Assembly (NCBI GenBank): GCA_963614215.1
Contig: CAVECB010000015.1
Span: forward strand, 1-43,748
Source of the DNA: CAVAWX01 sp963614215
Lineage (GTDB): Bacteria; Actinomycetota; Coriobacteriia; Coriobacteriales; QAMH01
Direction of reading: 5' to 3'
Length of the DNA: 43,748 nt
Made by a program: the position numbers and the translations under genes. Below, piece by piece: positions 7,465 to 16,056 of this stretch (within the stretch, counting starts at the first letter, position 1; every line of letters begins with the position of its first letter). The notes below the pieces were generated by a model. The model worked only from the letters and a program-made list of their open reading frames with translations. It was not told where the DNA came from and searched no databases.

Positions 7465-7508
7465 AACTTGAAACAAGGCGTTCGGATATTCGCCGCTTAT
7501 TTCAAGTT
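7465..7508 (-). repeat. long imperfect hairpin downstream of rsgA
   Basis: AACTTGAAACAAGGCG pairs with CGCCGCTTATTTCAAGTT around a 10-base loop, with one mismatch and a two-base bulge. It lies 42 bases past the rsgA stop and could end that transcript, but it lacks a T run. It may instead belong to the repeat junction. Confidence 0.55.
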
Positions 7509-7549
7509 CATACGCTGAATTGAAATAGCGGGCGGCACGTCGGGGTGCG

Positions 7550-8650
7550 TCAGGAGCGGGCGAGGCGCAGGTAGGCGGCCAGGCGCGCATCAGGCACGGC
7601 ACCGCGCACCGCGCATCCCGGCTCGTGAGTGTGCGTGCAGTCGGAAAAACGGCACGTGTGGGCGAGGCGGGCGATGTCGGGAAAGGCGCGGCGCAGGGAT
7701 TCGTCTAGGTCGAGAATCTGCAGGGTGCGCAGCCCCGGCGCGTCGATGACCACGCCGCCGCCCGGCACAGGCAGCATGCGGCGCGCGACCGTGGTGTGGC
7801 GCCCCTTGTCGTCGCGGGCGCGCACCTCGCCCGTCTGCTGGGCCTGCGCGCCGACGAGCGCGTTTACTAGCGTGGACTTGCCCACGCCGCTCTCGCCTAA
7901 AAAGAGCGTCGTCGAGCCGGGCGGGCACGCGTCGCGCAGGCGCTCTACGACCGGGCGCATCCCGCGGGCAAAGGCCTCGTCCGCATCCTCGCGCCCCGTT
8001 GCGCCGCCGCCGTCACCACCGGTACCGTCACCGCCAACATCGTCGGCGCCCCCTGCATCTGTAGAACCTGCCGCGCAAGGCGCGGGGCTGACAAGCGCCT
8101 CCACGTCCGGCATGATGGCGGCCACCTGCTCCAGCGCCGCGCGCGCCGCCTCCTCACCCGCGACGTCTGCCTTGGTGAACACGAAACTGCACTCCGCGCC
8201 GCACCCGCGCACCGCCGCCATCTGGCGCACGAGCAGCCCCGCGTCCACGCCCGCCCCCGAAAGCGACTGGCACACGAACACGTGGTCGACCCCGGACGCA
8301 AGCACCTGCACCTGTGTCTGGCCTTCGCGGCCCACCCGCTTTACCCGCTTCAGGCAGCCGCGCCTCTCCAAGATGCAGCAGATGACGGGGTGCTCGTGTC
8401 CGGGCGCCGCGTCCACGACGACCCAGTCTCCCACCGCCACCTGGCTGTCGTCGCTTTTTTTGATGGCCGCTGCCAGCTCGCAGCGCTGCTCGCCATCGTG
8501 TCCGTCGCATACGACGGCCGGCAAGCTGCGGTCGAGCGAGGTCACGCGCCCAAAGACGAGCTCTCTGGCCGTCGCGGGGCTTGCAGCGCACGCCTCCTCG
8601 AATTCGCGGCGCAGCTCGTCTGTACACCCCAATTGCCCGAATTCGATCAC
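7550..8650 (-). CDS. rsgA: ribosome small-subunit-dependent GTPase A
   Basis: The 366-residue product is a circularly permuted GTPase. After an N-terminal OB domain come the G4-like FTKAD, then G1 GESGVGKST and G3 DAPG, and a C-terminal zinc site CRFSDCTHTHEPGC. RsgA acts late in 30S subunit maturation. I place the start at GTG 8650 (VIEFGQLG), preceded by GGGAGGGG. It overlaps the TGA of the upstream TrkH gene by four bases (GTGA), implying translational coupling; the longer open frame upstream is shadow of that gene. An unusual Gly/Asp/Ala-rich insertion of about 40 residues separates G4 from G1. It is the last gene of the trkH-trkH-rsgA unit. Confidence 0.92.
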   Translation of the reverse strand: MIEFGQLGCTDELRREFEEACAASPATARELVFGRVTSLDRSLPAVVCDGHDGEQRCELAAAIKKSDDSQVAVGDWVVVDAAPGHEHPVICCILERRGCLKRVKRVGREGQTQVQVLASGVDHVFVCQSLSGAGVDAGLLVRQMAAVRGCGAECSFVFTKADVAGEEAARAALEQVAAIMPDVEALVSPAPCAAGSTDAGGADDVGGDGTGGDGGGATGREDADEAFARGMRPVVERLRDACPPGSTTLFLGESGVGKSTLVNALVGAQAQQTGEVRARDDKGRHTTVARRMLPVPGGGVVIDAPGLRTLQILDLDESLRRAFPDIARLAHTCRFSDCTHTHEPGCAVRGAVPDARLAAYLRLARS

Positions 8651-11001
8651 GACCGCCCCTCCCTGAACCGCAGCCAGTAGAAAATGGCGAGCAGACACAT
8701 CCCCACAAGGCACACGACGATAGCGCCGATGCCGTGCTCCAGGTCGACGGTATGCTCGATCGCGCCGCCGGCATCCACCACCTCGACACTTTGCGCATGC
8801 AGGTCCAGCTCGCCTTGGTGCTCGTGGCAGGCCACGGAATAGGTGCCGGTCACAAGCACAACCGTGCCCGAGTTGTTGTAGTCGCCCAGCCGCGTGACGG
8901 ATTCGGCCTGCTCGGCGCTCATGTGCACGCCCACCGAAGTTCCCGACGAGCCGAGTATGTTCACCCACACGCCCCCATCATCGGCCGCCAGCTTGTCGCC
9001 CACCGCCTCGCCTTGCACGCGCACGACGCCGCCGTCGAGCGCGCGGTTTACCCGGGTGAGCACGCCCACGCGCGTCTCGACCACCACGTCGCTGTCGTCG
9101 GTGTTGGCCTTGCCCAGGTTGGACAGCGACTCGTAGCGGTTCGACAGAGTGCCGATGTCGGCCTCGGCGTCTCCGTTGGCGCCGCCCGTGTTGCCGCCTG
9201 CCGCCGACGCGCCCGAGACAGCCAGGGCGGATTGCGCGGGAGCCAGTGCGCTCGCCGACGCGAGGGCGAGCACGACGAGCACAACTACGAGGGCAGCGCC
9301 GCGCCCCTTGCCATGCGAGCGACCGCCGCCTTCAGCAGCCCTGCGACCGCCGTCTTCACCATGTGCACGGGCACCGCCTTCACCATGCGCGCGGGCCGCC
9401 CGCACACCGCGCCCTTTCCCGCCGCCTTCACCGTTCCCGCGCTCACCCCTTTTACCACGCTTTTTCCTGCGCCCGCTGCGCCGCGAGCCGTCGTGCGGAC
9501 GCGACACGAAGGTGAAGACCAGCTCGAGTGCCATGGCGAAAAACGCGATGAACTCCAGACGCCCCAACCACATCTCGACGATGTAGACCACCTCGAGCGG
9601 CTCTGGCATGTTCGCCGAGGAGATCCCTAACGTCAGCCCCGTGTTTGATGCCGCCGACACCGACTCAAAAATGGCCGGCAGCGCCTCGTAGCCGCACACG
9701 ATGCCCGCGACCGCACCCAGCGCGTAGGTGGCGATGTACATGAGCATGATGGTCATCGCGCCCGACACGAGGTCTGGCGTGAGCAGCTGGCGCCCCCGGT
9801 GGTTGAAGAAGGTGCGCGGCCTTGCGCGGTCCGGGGCGATGGCGCAGCGTATGGTCTGGGCGATGGACTTCACCACGATGCCGACGCGCAGTGCCTTGAT
9901 GCCGCCGGAAATCGACGATGCCGACCCGCCGATGCACATCCCCAAGATGACGACGAACAACGCGCCGGTGCCCATGGCGTAGAGCACCTGGCCGGGATAC
10001 AGCGTCGAGTACCCGATGTTGAACGCCGCGCTCATTACCTCGTAGAGGCCGCGCCGCAGCATGGCGCCCAGCCCGGTGAAATACGAGCCGGCCGCCAGCG
10101 CGAGCATCATCAAGACGACGAGCATCGACACCCAGATGGCGATGGTACGCACCTCGATGTCCTTGAAGAAGGTCTTCACCACGCCCCGCCACAAATCGCC
10201 GTAGAGCAAAAAGTTCACGCAGCTGAAGACCATGATGACCATGGTGATGGCCTCGATCGGCCAGCAGTGGTAGTAGACGATGCCCGCGGACTGCGAGGTC
10301 ATGCCACCCGTCGTGTAGTCCGAGGCCGTGAGGAAAAACCCGTTCAGCACCGCGCGGTAGGGCTCCATGCCCAAAAGCAGGCACGGGATGGTGCAGGCTA
10401 CGGTGCCCACGCCGATGATGACCGCCGACACGCGAAAGATGAAGCGCGAGGTCTGCTTCACCTCGGGCATGACGTGGCCGGAGCGGCCTTCTGCCTGGTA
10501 GAGCGAGGCGGCCACCGAGCCGGAGCCGAAGATGCCTAGCGCGAGCGCGATCACGACGACGCCCACGCCGCCCATCACGTTCATCACGCAGCGCCACGCA
10601 ACGATGGACAGCGCCATGTGATCCAAATCGATGCACACGGACAGACCCGTCGTGGTGAAGCACGAGACCGTCTCGAAGAGGGCGTCGAGGTAGGAGGGGT
10701 AGTTGTCGGAAAGCGCGAGCGGGATGGCGCCGAAGGCCGAGAGCACGATCCAGCACAGGCCGGTGACGACTAGGGCCTGGTGCCAGTTCAGGACGGCCGG
10801 ATGGATGCGGCACATCATCAGCAGCGCGGCGGCGATGCCCGCGACGCCGATGCCCATCATGAAGCCCATGACCGCCGTCGTCTCGGCCAGGAGTATGGCC
10901 AGTGCGAGCGGCACGAGCATGAAGCCCGCCGTCATCAAGACGAGGGTGCCCAGGTAGTAGGCGATGGTGCGCCAGTCGTCGAGATGCAGGCGATGGATCA
11001 C
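8647..11001 (-). CDS. TrkH-family potassium transporter subunit with C-terminal OB-fold-like domain (second copy)
   Basis: The 784-residue protein has a TrkH core (residues 1 to about 490) with four pore loops: FTTTGLS (G119), YTTGGMT (about 230-235), an altered FNIGYST (about 327-333) and ASNTGLTLG. A basic Gly/Arg-rich stretch follows, then a hydrophobic segment ending in an Ala-rich signal-like region. An extracytoplasmic domain at about 625-735 (GDKLAADDGGVWVNI, TVVLVTGTYSVACHEH) looks like a small OB fold, and a final membrane helix ends FYWLRFREGRS. TrkH subunits move K+ and usually pair with a cytoplasmic TrkA, none of which is in the window. Start is GTG 11001, 12 bases after the upstream paralog. 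Matching starts and domain order show that the two genes are tandem duplicates. Confidence 0.85.
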   Translation of the reverse strand: MIHRLHLDDWRTIAYYLGTLVLMTAGFMLVPLALAILLAETTAVMGFMMGIGVAGIAAALLMMCRIHPAVLNWHQALVVTGLCWIVLSAFGAIPLALSDNYPSYLDALFETVSCFTTTGLSVCIDLDHMALSIVAWRCVMNVMGGVGVVVIALALGIFGSGSVAASLYQAEGRSGHVMPEVKQTSRFIFRVSAVIIGVGTVACTIPCLLLGMEPYRAVLNGFFLTASDYTTGGMTSQSAGIVYYHCWPIEAITMVIMVFSCVNFLLYGDLWRGVVKTFFKDIEVRTIAIWVSMLVVLMMLALAAGSYFTGLGAMLRRGLYEVMSAAFNIGYSTLYPGQVLYAMGTGALFVVILGMCIGGSASSISGGIKALRVGIVVKSIAQTIRCAIAPDRARPRTFFNHRGRQLLTPDLVSGAMTIMLMYIATYALGAVAGIVCGYEALPAIFESVSAASNTGLTLGISSANMPEPLEVVYIVEMWLGRLEFIAFFAMALELVFTFVSRPHDGSRRSGRRKKRGKRGERGNGEGGGKGRGVRAARAHGEGGARAHGEDGGRRAAEGGGRSHGKGRGAALVVVLVVLALASASALAPAQSALAVSGASAAGGNTGGANGDAEADIGTLSNRYESLSNLGKANTDDSDVVVETRVGVLTRVNRALDGGVVRVQGEAVGDKLAADDGGVWVNILGSSGTSVGVHMSAEQAESVTRLGDYNNSGTVVLVTGTYSVACHEHQGELDLHAQSVEVVDAGGAIEHTVDLEHGIGAIVVCLVGMCLLAIFYWLRFREGRS

Positions 11002-11013
11002 GGGGACGGCCGC

Positions 11014-11142
11014 CTACATGACGGCCCAGACGAGGACGGTCAGGGCGACGAGGAAGGCGATGAACGCGACGGCGGCGGCCAGCAGGGTGAGAAGGCCTAG
11101 GACCGGGTGATTTTTCTGCTCTTTTGCCCGCGACTTGCCCAT
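11014..11142 (-). CDS. possible internal 42-residue membrane peptide within the first trkH frame
   Basis: In frame with the TrkH C-terminus, an ATG (MGKSRAKEQ) is preceded by AAAGGA at good spacing. The 42-residue stretch has a charged N-terminus and one long hydrophobic helix ending LTVLVWAVM. It could be made as a separate small membrane protein, or be only the tail of the longer protein. The second paralog has no such tail, which favours a distinct gene that has become fused in frame. Neither reading can be proven from sequence. Confidence 0.35.
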   Translation of the reverse strand: MGKSRAKEQKNHPVLGLLTLLAAAVAFIAFLVALTVLVWAVM

Positions 11143-13599
11143 GTGCGTCCTTTCGCCGCGCGTCGGGGAGTGCAAGAGGTGCGCCCCTTTGCCATCCGTC
11201 GGGTGGATTGTAGCGCGGGTGGGCGCGGTGGTGCCGGCGGGGGCGCTGCCGGCGGCGACGGTCTCGGCGGCGGTGGCGGGCGCGGCGTCGGTAGCAGTGG
11301 CGGGCGCGGCGCCGGCAGCAGAACCTGGGAAAGCTGCAGGGCTTGGGAAGCTGACGCGGGCGGCCGCTTTGCGCGCGCGGCGGGAGCGCAAGGCCCGCCG
11401 CAACCAGCCGCTGCGCCCCGTGCGGCGCAAAACCACCTGGCAGGCAATCGTCGCAGCCAGCGCGAGAAGCGCCAAAACCACGGCAACGACGAGGCGCGCG
11501 CCGGACACGGGTCGCTCGACAGGGCCGCCTTGCGCCTCGACGGAGATGTTTGCCGCATGCACTTCCAGCTCGCCTGCGTGCTCGGCGCATGCGCGGTTGA
11601 AGGTGCCCTCGACGACGATGTCGTCGCCTTCGTTCGTGTAGTCGGTGAAGTGCGCGATCTGCGCCGCCTGCTCTGCGTCCACCAAGACGCCGATGGCATG
11701 TCCGGCCGATTTCACGCAGATCCACACGTGCCCGTCGTCTGCGGTCAGAGCTGCGCCTGTGGCGACGCCGGTGAAGCGCACTGTCTTGCCGTCGAGGCGG
11801 TAGCTCGCGCCCAGCAGGCTCTTCACGTCTTCGTCGCGGTAGTTCGCGGCGGCAAGCGCGCCATCGGCCGGGTTGTCGGCAGTGGAGGCGGCGTCGGTGG
11901 AAGACGGGGCGGATGCGGCAGACGCGGCCGCATCGGATGCGGCGGCTTGCGCTGCGCCGGCTGCGTTGGCAGAAAGTGCGCACGGCCCCTGCAGCGCCAA
12001 GCACGCGCAAACAAGCAGTGCAGCGCATGCACCCAAGACACGGCCACCCCTTTTACCACGCCGCGCGCTCTTGCCGTGCGGTCCTAGCATGCGCGTCGAG
12101 CGCATCGGGCGAAACGAGACAATGAGGCCGGCCACAATCGCGAACAGCGCGATGAACTCCAGGCGGCCGGCCCACATCTGCAGCATGGCGACGATTTTTT
12201 CGACAAGCGGCATCGACGGCGAGGTCAGCCCGGCGTCAAAGCCCGTGTTGCACAAAAAGCCCAGCGACTCGCACACCGAGAGCACCGCGTCGTTGCCGTG
12301 CGCGATGAACAGCATCGCCCCGAGCGCGGCAAAGACGATGAAGAAGATGGCGGCCGTCATGGCCGAGGTGGCGGCAGCCGGGGTCAGGCGCTTGGAGCCG
12401 AAATGTTCGTAGCGTATGGTCAGCCACGCGCTGTCGGGCACGAGCTGGCGCAGCACCGAGTAGCGAAACCAGCGCAAGATCTGCATGACGCGAAAGACCT
12501 TCACGCCGCCCGAGGCGCTGGCCGTGCAGCCGCCAAAGATGACCGCGCACATCAAGAGGATGAGGGCACCGTCGGAAAGCATGCCGCCGAATTGTTCGGG
12601 GTAGACCGTCTGCATGCCGCCGGTGGTTGCCGCCGAGACCGACATGAAGGTGGCCTGCGAGACGAGGGCATCGGCGCTCGGAAACGCGCCGTCGCGCACG
12701 AGCGCCACCGAGACGGCCAACACGACGAGAACCATCCACACCGCGTAGGTGCGCAGCTCGGCGTTGCGCCGCACCCGCGCCGTCCGGCCGCGCATGCAGC
12801 AGATGAAGACGGTGAAGTTCAGGCTGCCGAGCAGCATGAGGACGGCGGCCAGCGCGTCAAGTCCCAGCGAGTGGTAGTAGAGCAGGTTGGAGACATGCGG
12901 GATGAAGGCGCTGGTGGACAGGGCGTGCGCGGCCATCGAGAAGCCCTCGACGGCTGCATCGAGGGCGGGCAGCCCCAGGCGTGCAAGGGCGATGGAGGCG
13001 GCCGTCCCGCCCACAACGAGCGTGGCCAGCGAGAGGCAGACGACGTCGCGTGTGAGCGAGCGCAAATTCGAGCGGGTTGCGTTGCGCACGCCGCGTTCGT
13101 TGAGGGCGCCGCCCTCGTCGTCGTCGGCAAAGCCCAGGCCGAAAAACAGCGTCACGATCACGATGGCCTGGGCGCCCACCATGGCAAGGCACGCACGCCA
13201 GACGATTTGCGCGTGCGAGAGCGCGTCGACGTCGGCGGCGAGGCTTGCGCCCGTCGTGGTGATGGAGGAGACGGCGTCGAAGAGCGCGTCTAGAAACGAG
13301 GCGAAATCGCCCGAGAGGTACATGGGCAGCGCGGCCACGAGTGCGACGAACACCCAGGCGATGCCCGTGAGGAGCAGGGCGCGGCGGCGGTCCAGGCCGC
13401 TTGTGGGCACCATGCGCAAAAGCGAGCCTGCAAGCAGCGAGAACCCGGCGCCGGCGAGGAAGTTCACCACCTGCGCGTGCTCGCCGCATGCAAGGCCTGC
13501 GGCCAGCGGGAGGAGCATGAGAGCGCCGACCAGGACCAGCAGCGAGCCCACGTAGTGCGCGAGGGTGAGGATGTCTGTCAAGTGAAAGCGCGGCAACAT
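11014..13599 (-). CDS. TrkH-family potassium transporter subunit with C-terminal OB-fold-like domain (first copy)
   Basis: An 861-residue paralog of the gene downstream, with the same order: TrkH core, basic loop, hydrophobic segment, OB-like domain (ALTADDGHVWICVKS, DIVVEGTFNRACAEH), membrane helix. Pore loop 1 is ITTTGAS (G117), loop 3 ATTGGMQ and loop 4 CNTGFDAG. Loop 2 reads ALSTSAF (about 226-232), with Ser where the filter Gly is expected. It therefore probably needs a partner, perhaps the downstream paralog whose own loop 3 is unusual. The tail continues through an Ala/Pro/Thr linker into an extra hydrophobic stretch absent from the paralog. No Shine-Dalgarno precedes the ATG; a TATACT box only 10 bases upstream suggests a leaderless message. 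Confidence 0.83.
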   Translation of the reverse strand: MLPRFHLTDILTLAHYVGSLLVLVGALMLLPLAAGLACGEHAQVVNFLAGAGFSLLAGSLLRMVPTSGLDRRRALLLTGIAWVFVALVAALPMYLSGDFASFLDALFDAVSSITTTGASLAADVDALSHAQIVWRACLAMVGAQAIVIVTLFFGLGFADDDEGGALNERGVRNATRSNLRSLTRDVVCLSLATLVVGGTAASIALARLGLPALDAAVEGFSMAAHALSTSAFIPHVSNLLYYHSLGLDALAAVLMLLGSLNFTVFICCMRGRTARVRRNAELRTYAVWMVLVVLAVSVALVRDGAFPSADALVSQATFMSVSAATTGGMQTVYPEQFGGMLSDGALILLMCAVIFGGCTASASGGVKVFRVMQILRWFRYSVLRQLVPDSAWLTIRYEHFGSKRLTPAAATSAMTAAIFFIVFAALGAMLFIAHGNDAVLSVCESLGFLCNTGFDAGLTSPSMPLVEKIVAMLQMWAGRLEFIALFAIVAGLIVSFRPMRSTRMLGPHGKSARRGKRGGRVLGACAALLVCACLALQGPCALSANAAGAAQAAASDAAASAASAPSSTDAASTADNPADGALAAANYRDEDVKSLLGASYRLDGKTVRFTGVATGAALTADDGHVWICVKSAGHAIGVLVDAEQAAQIAHFTDYTNEGDDIVVEGTFNRACAEHAGELEVHAANISVEAQGGPVERPVSGARLVVAVVLALLALAATIACQVVLRRTGRSGWLRRALRSRRARKAAARVSFPSPAAFPGSAAGAAPATATDAAPATAAETVAAGSAPAGTTAPTRATIHPTDGKGAHLLHSPTRGERTHMGKSRAKEQKNHPVLGLLTLLAAAVAFIAFLVALTVLVWAVM

Positions 13600-13609
13600 G
13601 ATGCGCGTA

Positions 13610-13615
13610 AGTATA
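13610..13615 (-). promoter_or_regulatory. -10 box candidate for the trkH-trkH-rsgA unit
   Basis: TATACT on the minus strand ends 10 bases before the ATG at 13599, so transcription would start at or within a few bases of the start codon. The -35 region would reach the edge of the 186-bp repeat and is not a good match. Confidence 0.4.
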
Positions 13616-13639
13616 AGCCCCCGCGCCGTCGCAGTGCCC

Positions 13640-13825
13640 CCGCGCCTGCTCGCGCCTTGCGGCGCTGCGCATCGCGCAGACCTCGCGCCTAGGTCGGGCG
13701 CTCGACCGAAAACAGCCCGCTGGGCTGTTTTCCTCTCCCGGGTTCGAACCCGGCACGACGCTGCCCGCCGGAGACGATTTTTCGAGGTGAACGTTGTGGT
13801 GGAAGATGGTGGGCCGTCAGGGGTT
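13640..13825. repeat. 186-bp tandem repeat, unit 1
   Basis: Identical to 13826-14011. The unit includes a perfect terminator hairpin, a tRNA T-arm-like palindrome (CCGGGTTCGAACCCGG) and, at its right end, the last 19 transcribed positions of tRNA-Lys including CCA. In unit 1 that tRNA fragment (13807-13825) is a dead remnant. Confidence 0.95.
13708..13732 (-). terminator. hairpin terminator in repeat unit 1
   Basis: GAAAACAGCCC and GGGCTGTTTTC form an 11-bp perfect stem around a 3-base loop, with T's inside the 3' arm on either strand. It is a second copy of the tRNA-Lys terminator. Confidence 0.65.
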
Positions 13826-13992
13826 CCGCGCCTGCTCGCGCCTTGCGGCGCTGCGCATCGCGCAGACCTCGCGCCTAGGTCGGGCGCTCGACCGAAAACA
13901 GCCCGCTGGGCTGTTTTCCTCTCCCGGGTTCGAACCCGGCACGACGCTGCCCGCCGGAGACGATTTTTCGAGGTGAACGTTGTGGTGGAAGA

Positions 13993-14011
<19 letters not shown>
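13826..14011. repeat. 186-bp tandem repeat, unit 2
   Basis: Directly abuts unit 1 with no spacer. Its right end is the 3' end of the intact tRNA-Lys gene, so the duplication breakpoint lies inside that tRNA gene. Confidence 0.95.
13894..13918 (-). terminator. terminator downstream of tRNA-Lys
   Basis: The same 11-bp perfect hairpin as in unit 1, 75 bases past the tRNA-Lys 3' end in the direction of transcription. Confidence 0.7.
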
Positions 14012-14068
<57 letters not shown>

Positions 14069-14123
14069 ATCAAGACGCGAAAATGCATTGTACACGTTTT
14101 CGCCGCTTTGCAGCCGGGAAAAT

Positions 14124-14200
14124 TGGGGTGGGTGAAGGGATTCGAACCCTCGACCTCCAGAGCCACAATCTGGCGCCCTAACCAACTGGGCGACACCCAC
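14124..14200 (-). tRNA. tRNA-His (anticodon GTG)
   Basis: GTGGGTG pairs with CACCCAC. The anticodon loop reads TTGTGGC with GTG, discriminator C is typical of tRNA-His, and CCA is encoded. It is the first tRNA of the minus-strand His-Lys pair. Confidence 0.97.
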
Positions 14201-14323
14201 CATGTCCCGAACTTCTCGCGCCGCGCACACGGCACACAGCACCGTACGGCAAGCGCAAGCCGTAAGTCTACTATATATTGGACGCGTGCGGCGGATAAAT
14301 TTGAAGCGTGCCTGCAGCGCCAA

Positions 14324-14352
14324 GGAAACGGGCGCACCGGAGCCGCGCTCGG
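14324..14352 (-). terminator. probable terminator of the symporter operon
   Basis: On the minus strand a GC-rich hairpin with outer stem CGGGCG/CGCCCG runs into TTTCC just after the putP stop. The stem is imperfect in the middle and the T run is short. Confidence 0.45.
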
Positions 14353-14365
14353 CGCCCGCCCGCGT

Positions 14366-16015
14366 TCACGCCCGCTTTTCCGCGTACTCCACGGGGTCGT
14401 CGGTCAGCACCACGCCCTCCTCGAGCACCTCGTCCAAGTCGCGCGCTTCCTGCGCTCCGTCTTCGTCCATGTAGTGGTCGAACTCCTCGTAGATGGACGC
14501 GTCCGGCTCGCGGCTGAGCAACGACACGACGACGATGGCGATGCAGCCGCACACAAACGCAGGCAGCAGCTCGTAGATGCCGAACACGCCGCCCAGCGGC
14601 TTCACCAAGTTGTGCCACACAAGCACGACCACGGCGCCCGTGAGCATACCGGCAATGGCCCCGGACTTCGTCGTGCGCCGCCAGTAGAGGGAAAACAGAG
14701 TGAGCGGCCCAAATGACGCGCCCAGCCCCGCCCACGCATACGACACGACGGTGAAGATGACGGAGTTCTCGTCCCAGGCAATCCATATCCCGAGCAGCAG
14801 CACGGCCGCGAGCGTGATGCGGCTGACGACGAGAATCTGGTTGTCGGTCGCATCCTTCTTGAATATGCCGTGGAAGATGTTTTCCGCCACCGACGAGCCG
14901 GTGATCAGCAGGTAGGCCGAGGCCGACGACATGGACGCGGCCAGGATGCCCGACACGACGATGCCGCACAAAAACGCAGGCAGCATGTCTTGGGCCAGCA
15001 CGATGAAGATGTTCTCGGCGGCCGACTGCGTGGCCAACTGCGTTGGCATGAGGTAGCGTCCGATGATGCCAATCATCACCGCGCAAAACATCGAGACGAC
15101 GACCCACACGATGGCGATACGCCGCGACATCTTCACCTGCTCGTCGCTGCGTATGCCCATGAAGCGCACGAGCACCTGCGGCATGCCGAAATAGCCCAGC
15201 CCCCACGACAAAGTCGAGACGATGGCCAAAGCGCCGTACTCGGCCGGGACGCCGAACACGGGCGCGCCGCCTTCTGCGAGCTGCGCACCGTCTGCGCCCA
15301 AAGTCGGGCTGGCCTTTTGCGTCATGGACAGGTAGCCCGGGATGTCTTGCAGGAAGGCGACGGTGTTGTCCAGCCCGCCGGCCATGGTGATCGAGCCGGC
15401 CACGACTATGGCCAGCGCGAAGAACATGAGGCAGCCCTGCACGAAGTCGGTGGCCACGACGGACAGGTAGCCGCCCACCATCGTGTAGAGAAAGACGATG
15501 ATCGCGCCGAAAACCATCATCAGCGCGTAGTCGATGCCAAAGAGCGTGTGGAAGAGTTTGCCGCAGGTGACAAAGCAGCTGCCCGTGTAGACGCAGAAGA
15601 ACAAGAGGATGATGACGGCGGCAATCGTGCCGATGGTGTTCTTGTCGTCGTGGAAGCGGTTGGAGTAGAAGCCCGGCAGCGTGATGGCGTCTCCGGCGCG
15701 CTCGGAATAGCGGCGCAGGCGTTTTGCCACGAGCAGCCAGTTCAAATAGGTGCCAAGCGCCAGCCCTATGGCCGTCCAGCCCACGTCGGCCGCGCCCGTG
15801 AAGTAGGCCAAGCCCGGCAGCCCCATGAGCAGATAGCCCGACATGTCGGAGGCCTCGGCCGACAGCGCGGTGAACCACGGACCCACCTTGCGCCCGCCCA
15901 AGAAGTACTCCGAGGAGGACTTGTTCGAGCGCTTCGCGTAGGAAAGCCCGATAATCAAGATGACGATGAAGTAGACGAGTATCGCGAGTATGACGATGAA
16001 ATCGCCGTTTTGCAT
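14366..16015 (-). CDS. putP: sodium/proline symporter (SSS family)
   Basis: A 549-residue polytopic protein with the PutP core: YFLGGRKVGPWFTALSAEAS and DMSGYLLMGLPG (about residues 38-70), the sodium-site region, and ITLPGFYSNRF. This family couples Na+ entry to uptake of proline or related solutes at the cytoplasmic membrane. The C-terminal tail of about 50 residues is acidic, ending VEYAEKRA. Start at ATG 16015 follows AAGGAG. It is 41 bases downstream of the NSS-family transporter, so both are likely in one transcript. There is no putA gene nearby, so proline may serve as an osmolyte or nitrogen source. The subfamily is clear from the sequence; the substrate is by homology. Confidence 0.87.
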   Translation of the reverse strand: MQNGDFIVILAILVYFIVILIIGLSYAKRSNKSSSEYFLGGRKVGPWFTALSAEASDMSGYLLMGLPGLAYFTGAADVGWTAIGLALGTYLNWLLVAKRLRRYSERAGDAITLPGFYSNRFHDDKNTIGTIAAVIILLFFCVYTGSCFVTCGKLFHTLFGIDYALMMVFGAIIVFLYTMVGGYLSVVATDFVQGCLMFFALAIVVAGSITMAGGLDNTVAFLQDIPGYLSMTQKASPTLGADGAQLAEGGAPVFGVPAEYGALAIVSTLSWGLGYFGMPQVLVRFMGIRSDEQVKMSRRIAIVWVVVSMFCAVMIGIIGRYLMPTQLATQSAAENIFIVLAQDMLPAFLCGIVVSGILAASMSSASAYLLITGSSVAENIFHGIFKKDATDNQILVVSRITLAAVLLLGIWIAWDENSVIFTVVSYAWAGLGASFGPLTLFSLYWRRTTKSGAIAGMLTGAVVVLVWHNLVKPLGGVFGIYELLPAFVCGCIAIVVVSLLSREPDASIYEEFDHYMDEDGAQEARDLDEVLEEGVVLTDDPVEYAEKRA

Positions 16016-16056
16016 GAGGACTCCTTTACCTTAACGGTGCCGCATGGCGCATCGCG

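Larger units (their letters stand above)
7257..7549. other. intergenic region holding repeat elements only
   Basis: No convincing gene is seen in either strand. The first 145 bases look like GC-rich background. The rest holds the right 34-bp repeat, three 10-bp tandem units and a long hairpin, listed separately. The region separates the plus-strand nucleoside cassette from the end of the minus-strand rsgA gene. Confidence 0.6.

Noticed and set aside
8651..8968. N-terminal extension of rsgA to 472 residues
   Set aside because: The extra part is out-of-frame trkH sequence. GTG 8650 has a strong ribosome-binding site and begins at the expected family start.
9665..12028. A 787-codon minus frame overlapping both trkH genes
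   Set aside because: Arg/His-rich out-of-frame reading that spans the boundary between two well-supported genes.
13737..13758. An extra tRNA gene suggested by the GGTTCGAACC palindrome
   Set aside because: Only a T-arm-like element is present, with no anticodon or D arm and no full acceptor stem. It may be a tRNA remnant.
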